A DNA stretch of 13,772 nt, from contig JAHHTB010000037.1 of NCBI GenBank assembly GCA_020024855.1, forward strand, positions 1 to 13,772, read 5' to 3'. Positions 7,399 through 13,772 of this stretch are shown piece by piece. Source of the stretch: Fusobacterium sp. GTDB taxonomy: Bacteria > Fusobacteriota > Fusobacteriia > Fusobacteriales > Fusobacteriaceae. Both the position numbers and the translations under genes were made by a program. Within the stretch, counting starts at the first letter, position 1. Each line of letters starts with the position of its first letter. The notes beneath the pieces were generated by a model, which did not search any database, had not been told where the DNA came from, and was given only the letters and a program-made list of their open reading frames with translations.

Positions 7399-8100
7399 AT
7401 GAAATTAAATACAGCAGAAGAAATAATAGCTTTTATAAAAAATTCAGAGAAAAAAACACCAGTTAAGGCTTATATAAATGGTACTCTTTCAAATATTTCT
7501 ACAAAAGTAAAAGTATTTAGGGGAGAGGGTTCGTATATATTAATTGGTGAATCAGATGAAATAGAAAAGGTGTTAGATGAAAATAAAGATAGCATTTTAG
7601 ATTTTTATATTGAAAATGATAGAAGAAATTCAGGAGTTCCAACTCTTGATTATAGAAATATAAATGCAAGAATAGAGCCGGGAGCAGTTATAAGAGATAA
7701 GGTAAGTATAGGAAACAATGCTGTTATTATGATGGGAGCAATTATAAATATAGGAGCAGTTATTGGTGAAAATACAATGATAGATATGGGAGCAGTTTTA
7801 GGTGGGAGAGCAACTGTTGGAAAAAATTGTCATATAGGGGCAGGAGCAGTTCTTGCTGGAGTGATAGAGCCACCGTCTGCAAATCCTGTTGTGATAGAAG
7901 ATAATGTTCTTGTTGGTGCAAATGCAGTTATAATTGAGGGAGTAAGAATTGGTAAAGGAGCAGTTGTTGGTGCTGGGGCTATAGTATTAGAAGATGTTCC
8001 ACAAGGTGCAGTAGTAACAGGAAATCCTGCAAGAATAATAAAAAATGTTGATGATAAAACTCTTGAAAAAACAAAATTAGTAGATGATTTAAGAAAATAA
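7399..8100 (+). CDS. dapH: Tetrahydrodipicolinate N-acetyltransferase
   Basis: Acetylates tetrahydrodipicolinate with acetyl-CoA to give N-acetyl-2-amino-6-oxopimelate, the acetylase branch of DAP synthesis. The 233-residue protein has a small N-terminal domain (1-85) with KKTPVKAYI (18-26) and ENDRRNS (72-78). A left-handed beta-helix of hexapeptide repeats follows (about 88-210), including GRATVGKNCHIGAGA and VIEPPSANP. These match DapH/YkuQ rather than the longer succinyl-transferring DapD. It is probably a trimer. GGAGG (7381-7385) lies 13 bases before the ATG, a rather long spacing, but no other start codon fits in frame. Dependence on acetyl instead of succinyl groups predicts an N-acetyl-DAP deacetylase elsewhere in the genome. 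Confidence 0.94.
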   Translation: MKLNTAEEIIAFIKNSEKKTPVKAYINGTLSNISTKVKVFRGEGSYILIGESDEIEKVLDENKDSILDFYIENDRRNSGVPTLDYRNINARIEPGAVIRDKVSIGNNAVIMMGAIINIGAVIGENTMIDMGAVLGGRATVGKNCHIGAGAVLAGVIEPPSANPVVIEDNVLVGANAVIIEGVRIGKGAVVGAGAIVLEDVPQGAVVTGNPARIIKNVDDKTLEKTKLVDDLRK

Positions 8101-8127
8101 AATATAAAAAATAATAAAGAGGATTAT

Positions 8128-9264
8128 ATGGAATTAAATAGAAAAGTGGAAAAATTAAAATATTCTTTAATAAGAGTTTTGAAAGAGGAGGCATCAAAAT
8201 ATTCTGATGTAATAAATCTTACAATAGGAGAGCCGGACATTCCAACTCCAAAAGAGCTTGTGATGGAAGCTATGAAATATGGGGAGGAAAATCAACTTAA
8301 TTATGCTCAAGCTGGTGGAAATGAAAAAATAAGAAAACTCGTAGCAGATTATTATAATAATAAATATGGTTCATCTTATGATATAGATAATATTATTATG
8401 AATGTGGGAGGTTCTGAAGCTCTTTCTTCATCTCTTAAAACAATTTTAAATCCAGGTGATGAAGTTATGATAACAGCTCCATTTTATCCTGGATACCCAG
8501 CAATGATAGAAACAAATTATGGGAAAACTGTTGTCATGGATATATCTAAAACAGATTTTAAAATTACAAAGAAACTTTTAGAAGAATATGTTTCAGATAA
8601 AACAAAGGCTATTCTTTTTAGTAATCCATGTAATCCAAGTGGAAATGTAATGAGCATTGAAGAAATGAAAATAGTTGTAGATTTTATTTCAGAAAGAGAA
8701 ATTTTTTTAATATCTGATGAAATATATAGCTCGTTAGCTTTTTATGATTATTATTCTTTTTCTTCTTTTGGAAAGATAAAAGATAAATTAATAATAATAA
8801 ATGGATTTTCAAAATCTCATTCAATGACAGGGTGGAGAATAGGTTATACAATTTGTCCATCAAAATATAGAAAAAATTTTCTTAACACAAGCTTTTATAC
8901 TTTAAGTTGTCCTATGACTTTATCTCTTAAAGGAGCTGAGATTGCTTTAGAAAAATTTCCAAATTTAAATGTGGTAGAAATTTATAAGGAAAGAGCAGAA
9001 TATATGTCAAAAATGTTGGAAAGTTTAGGGTTTAAAATTTTAAAGCCTAAGGGAGCTTTTTATATTTTTGCTGAATATTCAAAAATTTCAGATTTAAATT
9101 CTCTTGACTTTGCAATGGATATATTAAAAAAAGTTAGGGTAGCAGTTGTTCCTGGAATATCTTTTGGAGTAGAGAAGTATATAAGGGTAGCACTTACAGT
9201 TGATATGGAAAAATTAAAAATATCAATAGAGAGATTAAAAAAATATTGTGATGAATTTAAATAA
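8128..9264 (+). CDS. patA: Class I aminotransferase, probable N-acetyl-2-amino-6-oxopimelate aminotransferase
   Basis: A PLP-dependent fold-type I aminotransferase of 378 residues. Motifs are GEPDIPTP (34-41), SNPCNPSG (165-172, N169 to PLP), SDEIY (196-200, D197 to the pyridine nitrogen), GFSKSHSMTGWR (226-237, Schiff-base lysine K229) and YIRVALT (351-357, R353 to the substrate carboxylate). Being last in a lysine operon directly after dapH, it most likely transfers an amino group from glutamate to N-acetyl-2-amino-6-oxopimelate, giving N-acetyl-LL-DAP, as B. subtilis PatA does. The family is broad, so the substrate assignment rests on context. AGAGGA stands four bases from the ATG. No strong terminator follows; only a weak all-AT hairpin lies at 9264-9280. 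Confidence 0.88.
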   Translation: MELNRKVEKLKYSLIRVLKEEASKYSDVINLTIGEPDIPTPKELVMEAMKYGEENQLNYAQAGGNEKIRKLVADYYNNKYGSSYDIDNIIMNVGGSEALSSSLKTILNPGDEVMITAPFYPGYPAMIETNYGKTVVMDISKTDFKITKKLLEEYVSDKTKAILFSNPCNPSGNVMSIEEMKIVVDFISEREIFLISDEIYSSLAFYDYYSFSSFGKIKDKLIIINGFSKSHSMTGWRIGYTICPSKYRKNFLNTSFYTLSCPMTLSLKGAEIALEKFPNLNVVEIYKERAEYMSKMLESLGFKILKPKGAFYIFAEYSKISDLNSLDFAMDILKKVRVAVVPGISFGVEKYIRVALTVDMEKLKISIERLKKYCDEFK

Positions 9265-9308
9265 AAAATTTAATATTTTTCTTTCGTATTCCTCTCTTTT
9301 TCTAAACA

Positions 9309-9317
9309 TGATATAAT
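9309..9317 (+). promoter_or_regulatory. Extended -10 promoter before lgt
   Basis: TGATATAAT (9309-9317) is a perfect extended -10 element (TGnTATAAT). No convincing -35 box lies 17 bases upstream, which is tolerated in extended -10 promoters. Transcription would start near 9324, about 50 nt before the lgt ATG. Confidence 0.6.
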
Positions 9318-9373
9318 GAGATGTAAATCTATTTGATAGACTTATGGATATTTATATTTAAGGAGATAGAAAA

Positions 9374-10234
9374 ATGAATCCAATACTTTTTTCCATAGGG
9401 AAAATAAAAATAACTTATTACGGACTTATGTATGCTATATCTTTTATTCTTGGAATAGAGCTTGGAAAAAGATATGGAAAAGAGAGAGGTGTATCACCAG
9501 AAACAGTAGAAAATTATGCTTTTGTAGCTATGATTTCAGGGCTTATTGGTGGAAGACTTTATTATGTATTATTTAATTTAGATTATTATTTAAATTATCC
9601 TAGTGATATAATAGCTGTTTGGAAAGGTGGAATGGCTATTCATGGTGGAATTTTAGGTGGAATTATAGGAACTTGTATCTATGGTGCTATAAAAAAAATA
9701 AATCCTCTTCTTTTAGGAGATATTGCAGCAGCTCCTCTATTATTAGGACAAGCAATAGGAAGAATAGGAAATTTTATGAATGGAGAGATTTATGGAGTAC
9801 CAACATTCACACCATTTAAAGTTATTTTCACTTTAAAACCCAAATTTTATGAATGGTATTCATATTATTTATCACTTCCTTTTTCAGAAAAAATAAATTT
9901 CAAGGAGAATGTACCATGGGGAATTGTTTTTCCACTAAGTTCTCCAGCAGGAAATGAATTTCCCAATATAGCAGTTCACCCTGCTATGCTTTATGAGCTT
10001 GTACTTAATTTTATAGGATTTCTTTTTATATGGTTTTATTTGAAGAATAAAAAATATGCTACAGGGACAGTATGGTGTTCTTACATAATAATATATAGTA
10101 TTATTAGAATATTTGTAAGTTTCTTTAGAGCGGAAGATTTAATGTTTTTTGCTTTAAGAGCACCTCATTTAATTAGTATAATACTAATAGTGATATCAGT
10201 AGCAATTATTAAAATAATCAATAAAAAAAATTAG
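9374..10234 (+). CDS. lgt: Phosphatidylglycerol--prolipoprotein diacylglyceryl transferase
   Basis: An inner-membrane enzyme that attaches diacylglycerol from phosphatidylglycerol to the lipobox cysteine of prolipoproteins, the first step of lipoprotein maturation. The 286-residue sequence is typical in length and has about seven membrane segments. It shows ISGLIGGRLYY (54-64), MAIHGG (87-92, essential histidine H90), the family signature GRIGNFMNGE (129-138) with R130 and N133, HPAMLYE (202-208) and FRAED (251-255) near the C-terminus. The stretch of about 50 residues between the signature and HPAMLYE is a long soluble loop. AGGAGA sits seven bases before the ATG. Its own extended -10 promoter lies upstream, but leakage from the lysine operon is possible. 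A probable lipoprotein gene, a substrate of this enzyme, follows. Confidence 0.96.
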   Translation: MNPILFSIGKIKITYYGLMYAISFILGIELGKRYGKERGVSPETVENYAFVAMISGLIGGRLYYVLFNLDYYLNYPSDIIAVWKGGMAIHGGILGGIIGTCIYGAIKKINPLLLGDIAAAPLLLGQAIGRIGNFMNGEIYGVPTFTPFKVIFTLKPKFYEWYSYYLSLPFSEKINFKENVPWGIVFPLSSPAGNEFPNIAVHPAMLYELVLNFIGFLFIWFYLKNKKYATGTVWCSYIIIYSIIRIFVSFFRAEDLMFFALRAPHLISIILIVISVAIIKIINKKN

Positions 10235-10244
10235 CTTTTAAATC

Positions 10245-10269
10245 TTTTAGGCTCTAAAGTTTTCTTTTC
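10245..10269 (+). terminator. Weak terminator after lgt
   Basis: TTTTAG (10245-10250) pairs with CTAAAG (10254-10259) over a 3-base loop, including one G-U pair, and is followed by TTTTCTTTTC. The stem is short, so read-through into the lipoprotein gene is likely. Confidence 0.4.
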
Positions 10270-10279
10270 ATAATAAATT

Positions 10280-10288
10280 TGCTATAAT
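10280..10288 (+). promoter_or_regulatory. Extended -10 promoter of the lipoprotein gene
   Basis: TGCTATAAT (10280-10288) is a perfect extended -10 element. The sequence 17 bases upstream (TTTTCT, 10260-10265) is a poor -35 box. The predicted start near 10295 leaves a leader of about 47 nt before the ATG at 10342. Confidence 0.55.
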
Positions 10289-10341
10289 TGAGATATTCAA
10301 TAACATATTTATAAAAATAATTGAAAAATAGGAGGATAAAA

Positions 10342-10749
10342 ATGAAAAAAATACTTTTTGGTTTACTTTTAATTTTTGCTTTTGTGGGATGTTCAAATCT
10401 TAATTCAAAGACAGCAGAATCTCTTACAGGAAAAGAATATGTATTAACAACATCTACTAAAGATGTGAAAATAACTATTAATTTTGCTGAAGAAAATTTC
10501 TTTGGATTTTCAGGAGTAAATAATTATTTTGGTAAATATACTATATCAGGAGATAAGATAAAACTTTCTCATGTAGGTAGTACTTTAATGGCTGGTCCTA
10601 GAGAAGCTATGGAAAAAGAATTTGAATATATTTCAATTTTGGATAAAGTAGAAAAATATCAAGTAGAAAAAAATATTCTTATCTTTACTACAATTACAGG
10701 ACAACAATTAATATTTAAAGAAGCTGAAAAATCACAATTTAAAAAATAA
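10342..10749 (+). CDS. META/HslJ-like domain lipoprotein
   Basis: A 135-residue predicted lipoprotein. The N-terminus MKKILFGLLLIFAFVGC is a type II signal peptide with lipobox FVGC, so C17 would be lipidated and the protein anchored to a membrane. Phenylalanine at -3 is a tolerated deviation. Residues about 28-126 resemble the META (DUF306, HslJ-like) domain: an LTGKEYVL start, FSGVNNYFGKY (56-66), the STLMAG motif (80-85), an EFEYISIL helix and a closing LIF strand. Such domains occur in small envelope proteins linked to heat shock, novobiocin resistance or protease inhibition, but the exact role here is unknown. The ATG at 10342 is chosen over the in-frame TTG at 10321 because AGGAGG (10330-10335) lies six bases upstream and the signal peptide begins there. 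Position after lgt is probably coincidental. Confidence 0.82.
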   Translation: MKKILFGLLLIFAFVGCSNLNSKTAESLTGKEYVLTTSTKDVKITINFAEENFFGFSGVNNYFGKYTISGDKIKLSHVGSTLMAGPREAMEKEFEYISILDKVEKYQVEKNILIFTTITGQQLIFKEAEKSQFKK

Positions 10750-10756
10750 TAAAAAC

Positions 10757-10790
10757 TAGATATTATAAAATTTTATAACATCTAATTTTT
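10757..10790 (+). terminator. AT-rich terminator of the lipoprotein gene
   Basis: TAGAT, one mismatch, then TTATAAAA (10757-10770) forms an inverted repeat with TTTTATAA, mismatch, ATCTA (10771-10784), followed by ATTTTT. The stem is almost all A-T but long, and starts eight bases after the stop codon. Confidence 0.65.
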
Positions 10791-10816
10791 GAAGAATAAA
10801 ATTTATTGAATAAAAT

Positions 10817-10892
10817 AAAAATAGTGCGATATTTTGTACTGCACCCATATATCATCTGAGATTTCAGGTGTAGTACAACCGCACTATTTTTT
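10817..10892. terminator. Large imperfect inverted repeat, probable bidirectional terminator
   Basis: The outer stem pairs 10817-10828 with 10880-10891 (12 bp, A5TAGTGCG type with T5 on the other side). After a 5:1 internal loop, the inner stem pairs 10834-10845 with 10867-10878 (12 bp with one G-U). The apical region 10846-10866 can form the alternative hairpin CATCTGA/TCAGGTG. T-runs follow on both strands, and it sits between convergent genes with the right arm touching the coaBC stop codon, so it fits a two-way terminator. At about 75 nt it is much larger than the other terminators here and could also be a short repeated element or a structured RNA. Confidence 0.6.
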
Positions 10893-12078
10893 ATTTATTT
10901 TTTATAATCTCAACAGTTTCATTTAATATATCAAGAGCAAGTTCTTTTTTACTTTTTTCTCCTGTAACTATTTGAGAATTATCTTTTTTAATTAAAGTTG
11001 CAGAGTTATTACTACTTCTCATAACATGAGCATCATTTGCAACAATCATATCAAGATTTTTTTTCTTTAATTTACCAATAGCATTTTCTATAATATTTTC
11101 AGTTTCAGCAGCAAAACCAACTAAAACTTGATGAGATTTTTTTTGTCCCATATTAAAAAGAATATCTGGGTTTCTATCTAACTCAATAACAAGGTCTCCC
11201 TCTTTCTTTTTAATCTTCTCTTTAGCACATACTTTTGGTTTATAGTCAGCAACAGCAGCACAAGCAATGGCAATATCAACACCATCAAATCTTTCCATAA
11301 CAGCCTCATACATATTAAGAGCTGTTCTTGTTTGAACAAACTCTTTAAGTCCTTTTGGAGCAGTTAAGTTTGTTGGACCAGACACAAGTATTACATCTCC
11401 ACCAAGTTTTATAGCTTGTTCAGCTAAAGAGTATCCCATTTGTCCACTTGAATTATTACTTAAATATCTAACAGGATCAATAGGTTCTTCAGTTCTTCCA
11501 GCAGTTATTAAAATAGTTTTTCCAGTAAGAGTTTTTTCAGTTTCAATGAAAGAGTCTTCTAAAATTTCAACTATCTCATCTTCATTTTTTAAACGTCCCT
11601 TTGCATTTACATTACAAGCTAAAAATCCTTCATCAGCCTCAATGAAATGGTATCCATCATATTTTTTTAATTTAGCAATATTATCTTTAAGAATTGGATT
11701 TTCATACATATTCACATTCATAGCAAGAGCAAAGTATTTTGGCTTTGTACAAGCAGAAATAACAGTTGAAAGCATATCATCGGCTATTCCATTTGCTATT
11801 TTTCCAACAATATTATATGTAGCAGGAGCAATAAGCATAACATCAGCCCAATCAGCAAGGGAAATATGTTCGACTTCATAGCCTCTATTTACGTCCCACA
11901 TATCTACAACCACTTTATTTTTAGAAAGAGTTTCTAAAGTAAGAGGAGTAATTATTTTTGTAGCATTTTCAGTCATAATTACCTTTACATTATGCCCTTT
12001 TTTCTTTAGCTTTGATATTATATTTGCAGTTTTATAAGCAGCAATACCACCACATACCCCAATTAAAATATTTTTCAT
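10891..12078 (-). CDS. coaBC: Bifunctional phosphopantothenoylcysteine decarboxylase / phosphopantothenate--cysteine ligase
   Basis: Catalyses two consecutive steps of coenzyme A synthesis: ligation of cysteine to 4'-phosphopantothenate (CoaB) and FMN-dependent decarboxylation to 4'-phosphopantetheine (CoaC). The 395-residue protein has the usual fused order. The CoaC flavoprotein domain (1-about 180) shows GVCGGIAAYK (7-16), the active-site histidine H71 in VEHISL, APATYN (84-89), AMNVNMYENP (119-128) and the flap cysteine C155 in LACNVNAKGR. The CoaB domain (about 185-395) shows ITAGRTEEPIDPVRYLSN (191-208), AAVADYKP (274-281), EKIKK (287-291) and LDRNPDIL (300-307). The flap differs from the common ACGxxGxGR form (G to N156, G to A159). 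The start has AGGAGA eight bases upstream, overlapping the stop of the preceding coiled-coil gene, so the two are cotranscribed. Confidence 0.95.
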   Translation of the reverse strand: MKNILIGVCGGIAAYKTANIISKLKKKGHNVKVIMTENATKIITPLTLETLSKNKVVVDMWDVNRGYEVEHISLADWADVMLIAPATYNIVGKIANGIADDMLSTVISACTKPKYFALAMNVNMYENPILKDNIAKLKKYDGYHFIEADEGFLACNVNAKGRLKNEDEIVEILEDSFIETEKTLTGKTILITAGRTEEPIDPVRYLSNNSSGQMGYSLAEQAIKLGGDVILVSGPTNLTAPKGLKEFVQTRTALNMYEAVMERFDGVDIAIACAAVADYKPKVCAKEKIKKKEGDLVIELDRNPDILFNMGQKKSHQVLVGFAAETENIIENAIGKLKKKNLDMIVANDAHVMRSSNNSATLIKKDNSQIVTGEKSKKELALDILNETVEIIKNK

Positions 12079-12090
12079 TACTATAATCTC

Positions 12091-12813
12091 CTAAATTTTA
12101 TAAATTTTAAAATATTCTTTATTGATAGTTTTTAATTCTTCTATCATTGGTTTTGTAAATTCACCTTTAACAATAAGAGTTTCAAAATTAAAATTTTCCA
12201 TTTCATCCATAAATTCAATATTGTTATCAGCAAGGTAATTTACAAATTTTCTACTTTTCTTAAATACTTTATGAATCTTATCTCCTCTACATAAAGAGAT
12301 TCGATTATCCCAACACACTTCATCTTCATCACGGAAAGCTACATATTTTTTCTTTGCAACTGAGTAGTTTTTAATTTTTTTAAATTCAGGTAAGTCAATA
12401 ACAGATTCCATCTCTTGAACAAACATTATTCCTGAACTTGTTAAAAATTCTTTGATAAGATTAAATTTTGTACCCGAGAAAAACTCATCTATAGAAAGTT
12501 TGTATAAGAATTTATCTAGAGAAAAAGTTTTTTTAGTATCTGTATTAGAATTATCTTTTTCATAGGAATGAATTTTTTCAATAAACTCATCTTTTTCTTT
12601 TTTCAGTCTATTATTTTCTTCCCTCAAAGATTTAAGATTTTTTTCAAGAAGTTCAACTTGTTTAGGAGGCATATATGTTTCTTTTATAGTTTGTATTTCT
12701 ATTTTTAGCCTTTGTATCTCAAGTTCTTTTTCTTTTATTACTACATTTAAGTTTTCAATTTCTTTATTAATGTTGCTATTTTTGTCTTTAAATAAATCCC
12801 CTAATAATCCCAT
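12091..12813 (-). CDS. Unrecognised coiled-coil protein with a duplicated C-terminal module
   Basis: I do not recognise this 240-residue protein. It lacks a signal peptide or membrane segment and is highly charged. Residues about 15-85 have heptad-like spacing rich in E, K, L and I, indicating a coiled coil, with a short break at the PP of residues 49-50. A polar linker (86-98) leads to a C-terminal region (about 100-240). Two segments there resemble each other: FLTSSGIMFVQEMES (123-137) with a following helix, and YLADNNIEFMDEMEN (193-207) with a following helix. Both follow a pattern of helix, short loop with G/N-I, and EME helix, faintly like tandem helix-hairpin-helix units. The start follows GGAGG (12823-12827) at nine bases. 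It precedes coaBC by 12 bases and shares its promoter. Function is unknown. Confidence 0.75.
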   Translation of the reverse strand: MGLLGDLFKDKNSNINKEIENLNVVIKEKELEIQRLKIEIQTIKETYMPPKQVELLEKNLKSLREENNRLKKEKDEFIEKIHSYEKDNSNTDTKKTFSLDKFLYKLSIDEFFSGTKFNLIKEFLTSSGIMFVQEMESVIDLPEFKKIKNYSVAKKKYVAFRDEDEVCWDNRISLCRGDKIHKVFKKSRKFVNYLADNNIEFMDEMENFNFETLIVKGEFTKPMIEELKTINKEYFKIYKI

Positions 12814-12855
12814 AAGACAAAACCTCCATATTGATAAAGTATCTCTCTACTGATG

Positions 12856-12884
12856 ATTATAATTTATTTTTTACAAAACTTCAA
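12856..12884 (-). promoter_or_regulatory. Promoter of the coiled-coil gene and coaBC
   Basis: On the minus strand, TTGAAG (12879-12884) and a perfect TATAAT (12856-12861) are separated by 17 bases. Transcription would begin near 12849 and leave a 36-nt leader. No strong terminator separates the upstream HAD gene from this promoter, so some read-through is possible. Confidence 0.7.
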
Positions 12885-12904
12885 TCTGTTTTAAAAATAG
12901 TATA

Positions 12905-13690
12905 TTAAGATTGAAAATTAAAGTATTTTTCTAAGTATTTAGCAACTCCATTTTCAATATTTTTAGGAGCTATATTTTCTATTTTTTCTTTAAGTGAATC
13001 TAGTCCATTTTCCATAACAACAGGGTGTCCCACAGCTTGTAGCATGTCAAAGTCATTTTCTCCATCACCAAAAGCCATGATACTATCTAAAGGAATATTT
13101 AATTTTTCAGAAATAAGTTTTATTCCTTTTCCTTTGCTACAATCTTTATCCACAATATCAAGACATCTTGGTTGTGATATAGTTATATCAACTATATCAG
13201 AAAATTTTTCTTTCATATCATCACGAAGTTGTTTTATAACCTCAGGTTCATCTTTAACTATTATTTTTGTCATAAAAGGAAATTCTTTAGCATCTTTTAA
13301 TGCTACAAGGTTAAATCCTGTTTCAATAGTAAGGATAGACTCCTCAACTCCCTCATCTGTAAATAGATTTTTTTGATAAAATCCATTGTAAGTAACTTTT
13401 TTTTCTCTAAAATATTTTATAAGTTTTTCAATAATATCACTGTCCATTATTCTTTCAAAAATAATTTCCTCATCTTTATTGAAAATATTAGCTCCATTAT
13501 TACAAATAAGATATATATCATGTCCTATTTTTTCTTTGAAAGTTCTGACAGAACTAATTCCTCTTCCAGTAGCAATAGCAAAATCAACACCATTTTCAAT
13601 AAGTTTTCTTATAGCTAGTATTGTTTCATCAGAAAGCTGACTATTTTGGTTTAAGAGAGTTCCATCTAAATCTGATACTACTAATTTCAT
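12905..13690 (-). CDS. Cof-type HAD-IIB family phosphatase
   Basis: A 261-residue cytoplasmic phosphatase of the haloacid dehalogenase superfamily, Cof subfamily with a C2B cap. Motif I is SDLDGTLL (6-13, nucleophile D7 and acid D9), motif II ATGR (40-43, T41), motif III SKGKG (185-189, K186) and motif IV GDGENDFDML (208-217). The cap lies between about residues 80 and 180. Members hydrolyse sugar phosphates, FMN, pyridoxal phosphate or other small phosphates, and the substrate cannot be told from sequence. I chose the ATG at 13690 because GGAGG (13696-13700) stands five bases upstream and the family's N-terminus begins there. The in-frame ATG at 13705 would add five residues and has a poorer site. 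Complete within the window. Confidence 0.92.
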   Translation of the reverse strand: MKLVVSDLDGTLLNQNSQLSDETILAIRKLIENGVDFAIATGRGISSVRTFKEKIGHDIYLICNNGANIFNKDEEIIFERIMDSDIIEKLIKYFREKKVTYNGFYQKNLFTDEGVEESILTIETGFNLVALKDAKEFPFMTKIIVKDEPEVIKQLRDDMKEKFSDIVDITISQPRCLDIVDKDCSKGKGIKLISEKLNIPLDSIMAFGDGENDFDMLQAVGHPVVMENGLDSLKEKIENIAPKNIENGVAKYLEKYFNFQS

Positions 13691-13723
13691 AAATTCCTCC
13701 GTCATATTATTTGTTCCTACACT

Positions 13724-13732
13724 ATTTTAGCA
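13724..13732 (-). promoter_or_regulatory. Possible extended -10 promoter of the HAD gene
   Basis: On the minus strand, TGCTAAAAT (13724-13732) is an extended -10 element with one mismatch to TATAAT. No good -35 box is visible. It lies about 34 bases upstream of the chosen start codon. The remainder of the window to 13772 is A/T-rich with nothing else recognisable. Confidence 0.4.
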
Positions 13733-13772
13733 TTAAATTGATTTTATTAAAACAATATAATTAAATAAAAAA

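Noticed and set aside
9619..9819. Second-frame open reading frame inside lgt
   Set aside because: Tryptophan- and arginine-rich composition, no ribosome binding site, and fully inside the conserved core of lgt.
10321..10341. In-frame TTG start seven codons upstream of the lipoprotein ATG
   Set aside because: The ribosome binding site lies inside that extension, and it would place charged residues before an otherwise perfect signal peptide.
11546..11881. Plus-strand open frame opposite coaBC
   Set aside because: Entirely inside coaBC on the other strand, without start signals.
13044..13376. Plus-strand open frame opposite the HAD phosphatase
   Set aside because: Shadow of a gene with all four HAD motifs intact; serine/isoleucine-rich composition and no ribosome binding site.
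13691..13705. Upstream ATG for the HAD phosphatase
   Set aside because: The GGAGG site lies between this ATG and the next, and the family N-terminus aligns to the ATG at 13690.
1..13772. Search for CRISPR arrays, insertion sequences, phage genes, tRNA or rRNA
   Set aside because: No regularly spaced repeats, transposase or integrase motifs, or tRNA-like cloverleaf were found. The genes are core metabolic, with uniform composition.

Overview
The window is a low-GC, A-rich bacterial chromosome segment whose gene content and protein sequences look fusobacterial: diderm-type lipoprotein processing, strong AGGAGG-type ribosome binding sites, NhaC-family carriers, a complete-looking lysine riboswitch, and the acetylase form of the diaminopimelate (DAP) route. 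Genus and species cannot be fixed from the sequence alone. If it is a Fusobacterium, it belongs to a lineage that makes DAP and lysine itself. I see no mobile element, CRISPR array, prophage, tRNA or rRNA.

Layout. Positions 1-474 are a very A-rich gene-free stretch with one good promoter and a long leader, followed by an NhaC-family sodium-coupled carrier (475-1827, +). A bidirectional terminator separates it from a convergent M20-family metallo-amidohydrolase (1894-3087, -), which has its own near-consensus promoter. The divergent spacer (3088-3555) carries a promoter, a lysine riboswitch and a transcription terminator.

Positions 3556-9264 (+) are a six-gene operon: lysC, asd, dapA, dapB, dapH and a patA-type aminotransferase. 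It converts aspartate to N-acetyl-LL-diaminopimelate. The remaining steps (N-acetyl-DAP deacetylase, dapF, lysA) are not in the operon. The divergent M20 enzyme is a candidate for the deacetylase, but its sequence does not prove it. The riboswitch shows both mutually exclusive pairings of the switch: P1 shares bases with an antiterminator that would disrupt the CCAGCAGA/TCTGCTGG terminator.

Next come lgt (9374-10234, +), the enzyme that lipidates prolipoproteins, and a small lipoprotein with a META/HslJ-like domain (10342-10749, +). They are followed by an AT-rich terminator and a much larger imperfect inverted repeat at 10817-10891. On the minus strand, reading leftwards from the right edge, are a Cof-type HAD phosphatase (12905-13690), an unrecognised coiled-coil protein with a duplicated C-terminal module (12091-12813) and coaBC of coenzyme A synthesis (10891-12078). 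The last two form a tight pair.

Most of the window is ordinary core metabolism. The parts most worth a second look are the unrecognised 240-residue protein paired with coaBC, the 75-nt inverted repeat, the U-rich tract directly after riboswitch P1, and whether the divergent M20 enzyme completes the lysine pathway outside riboswitch control.
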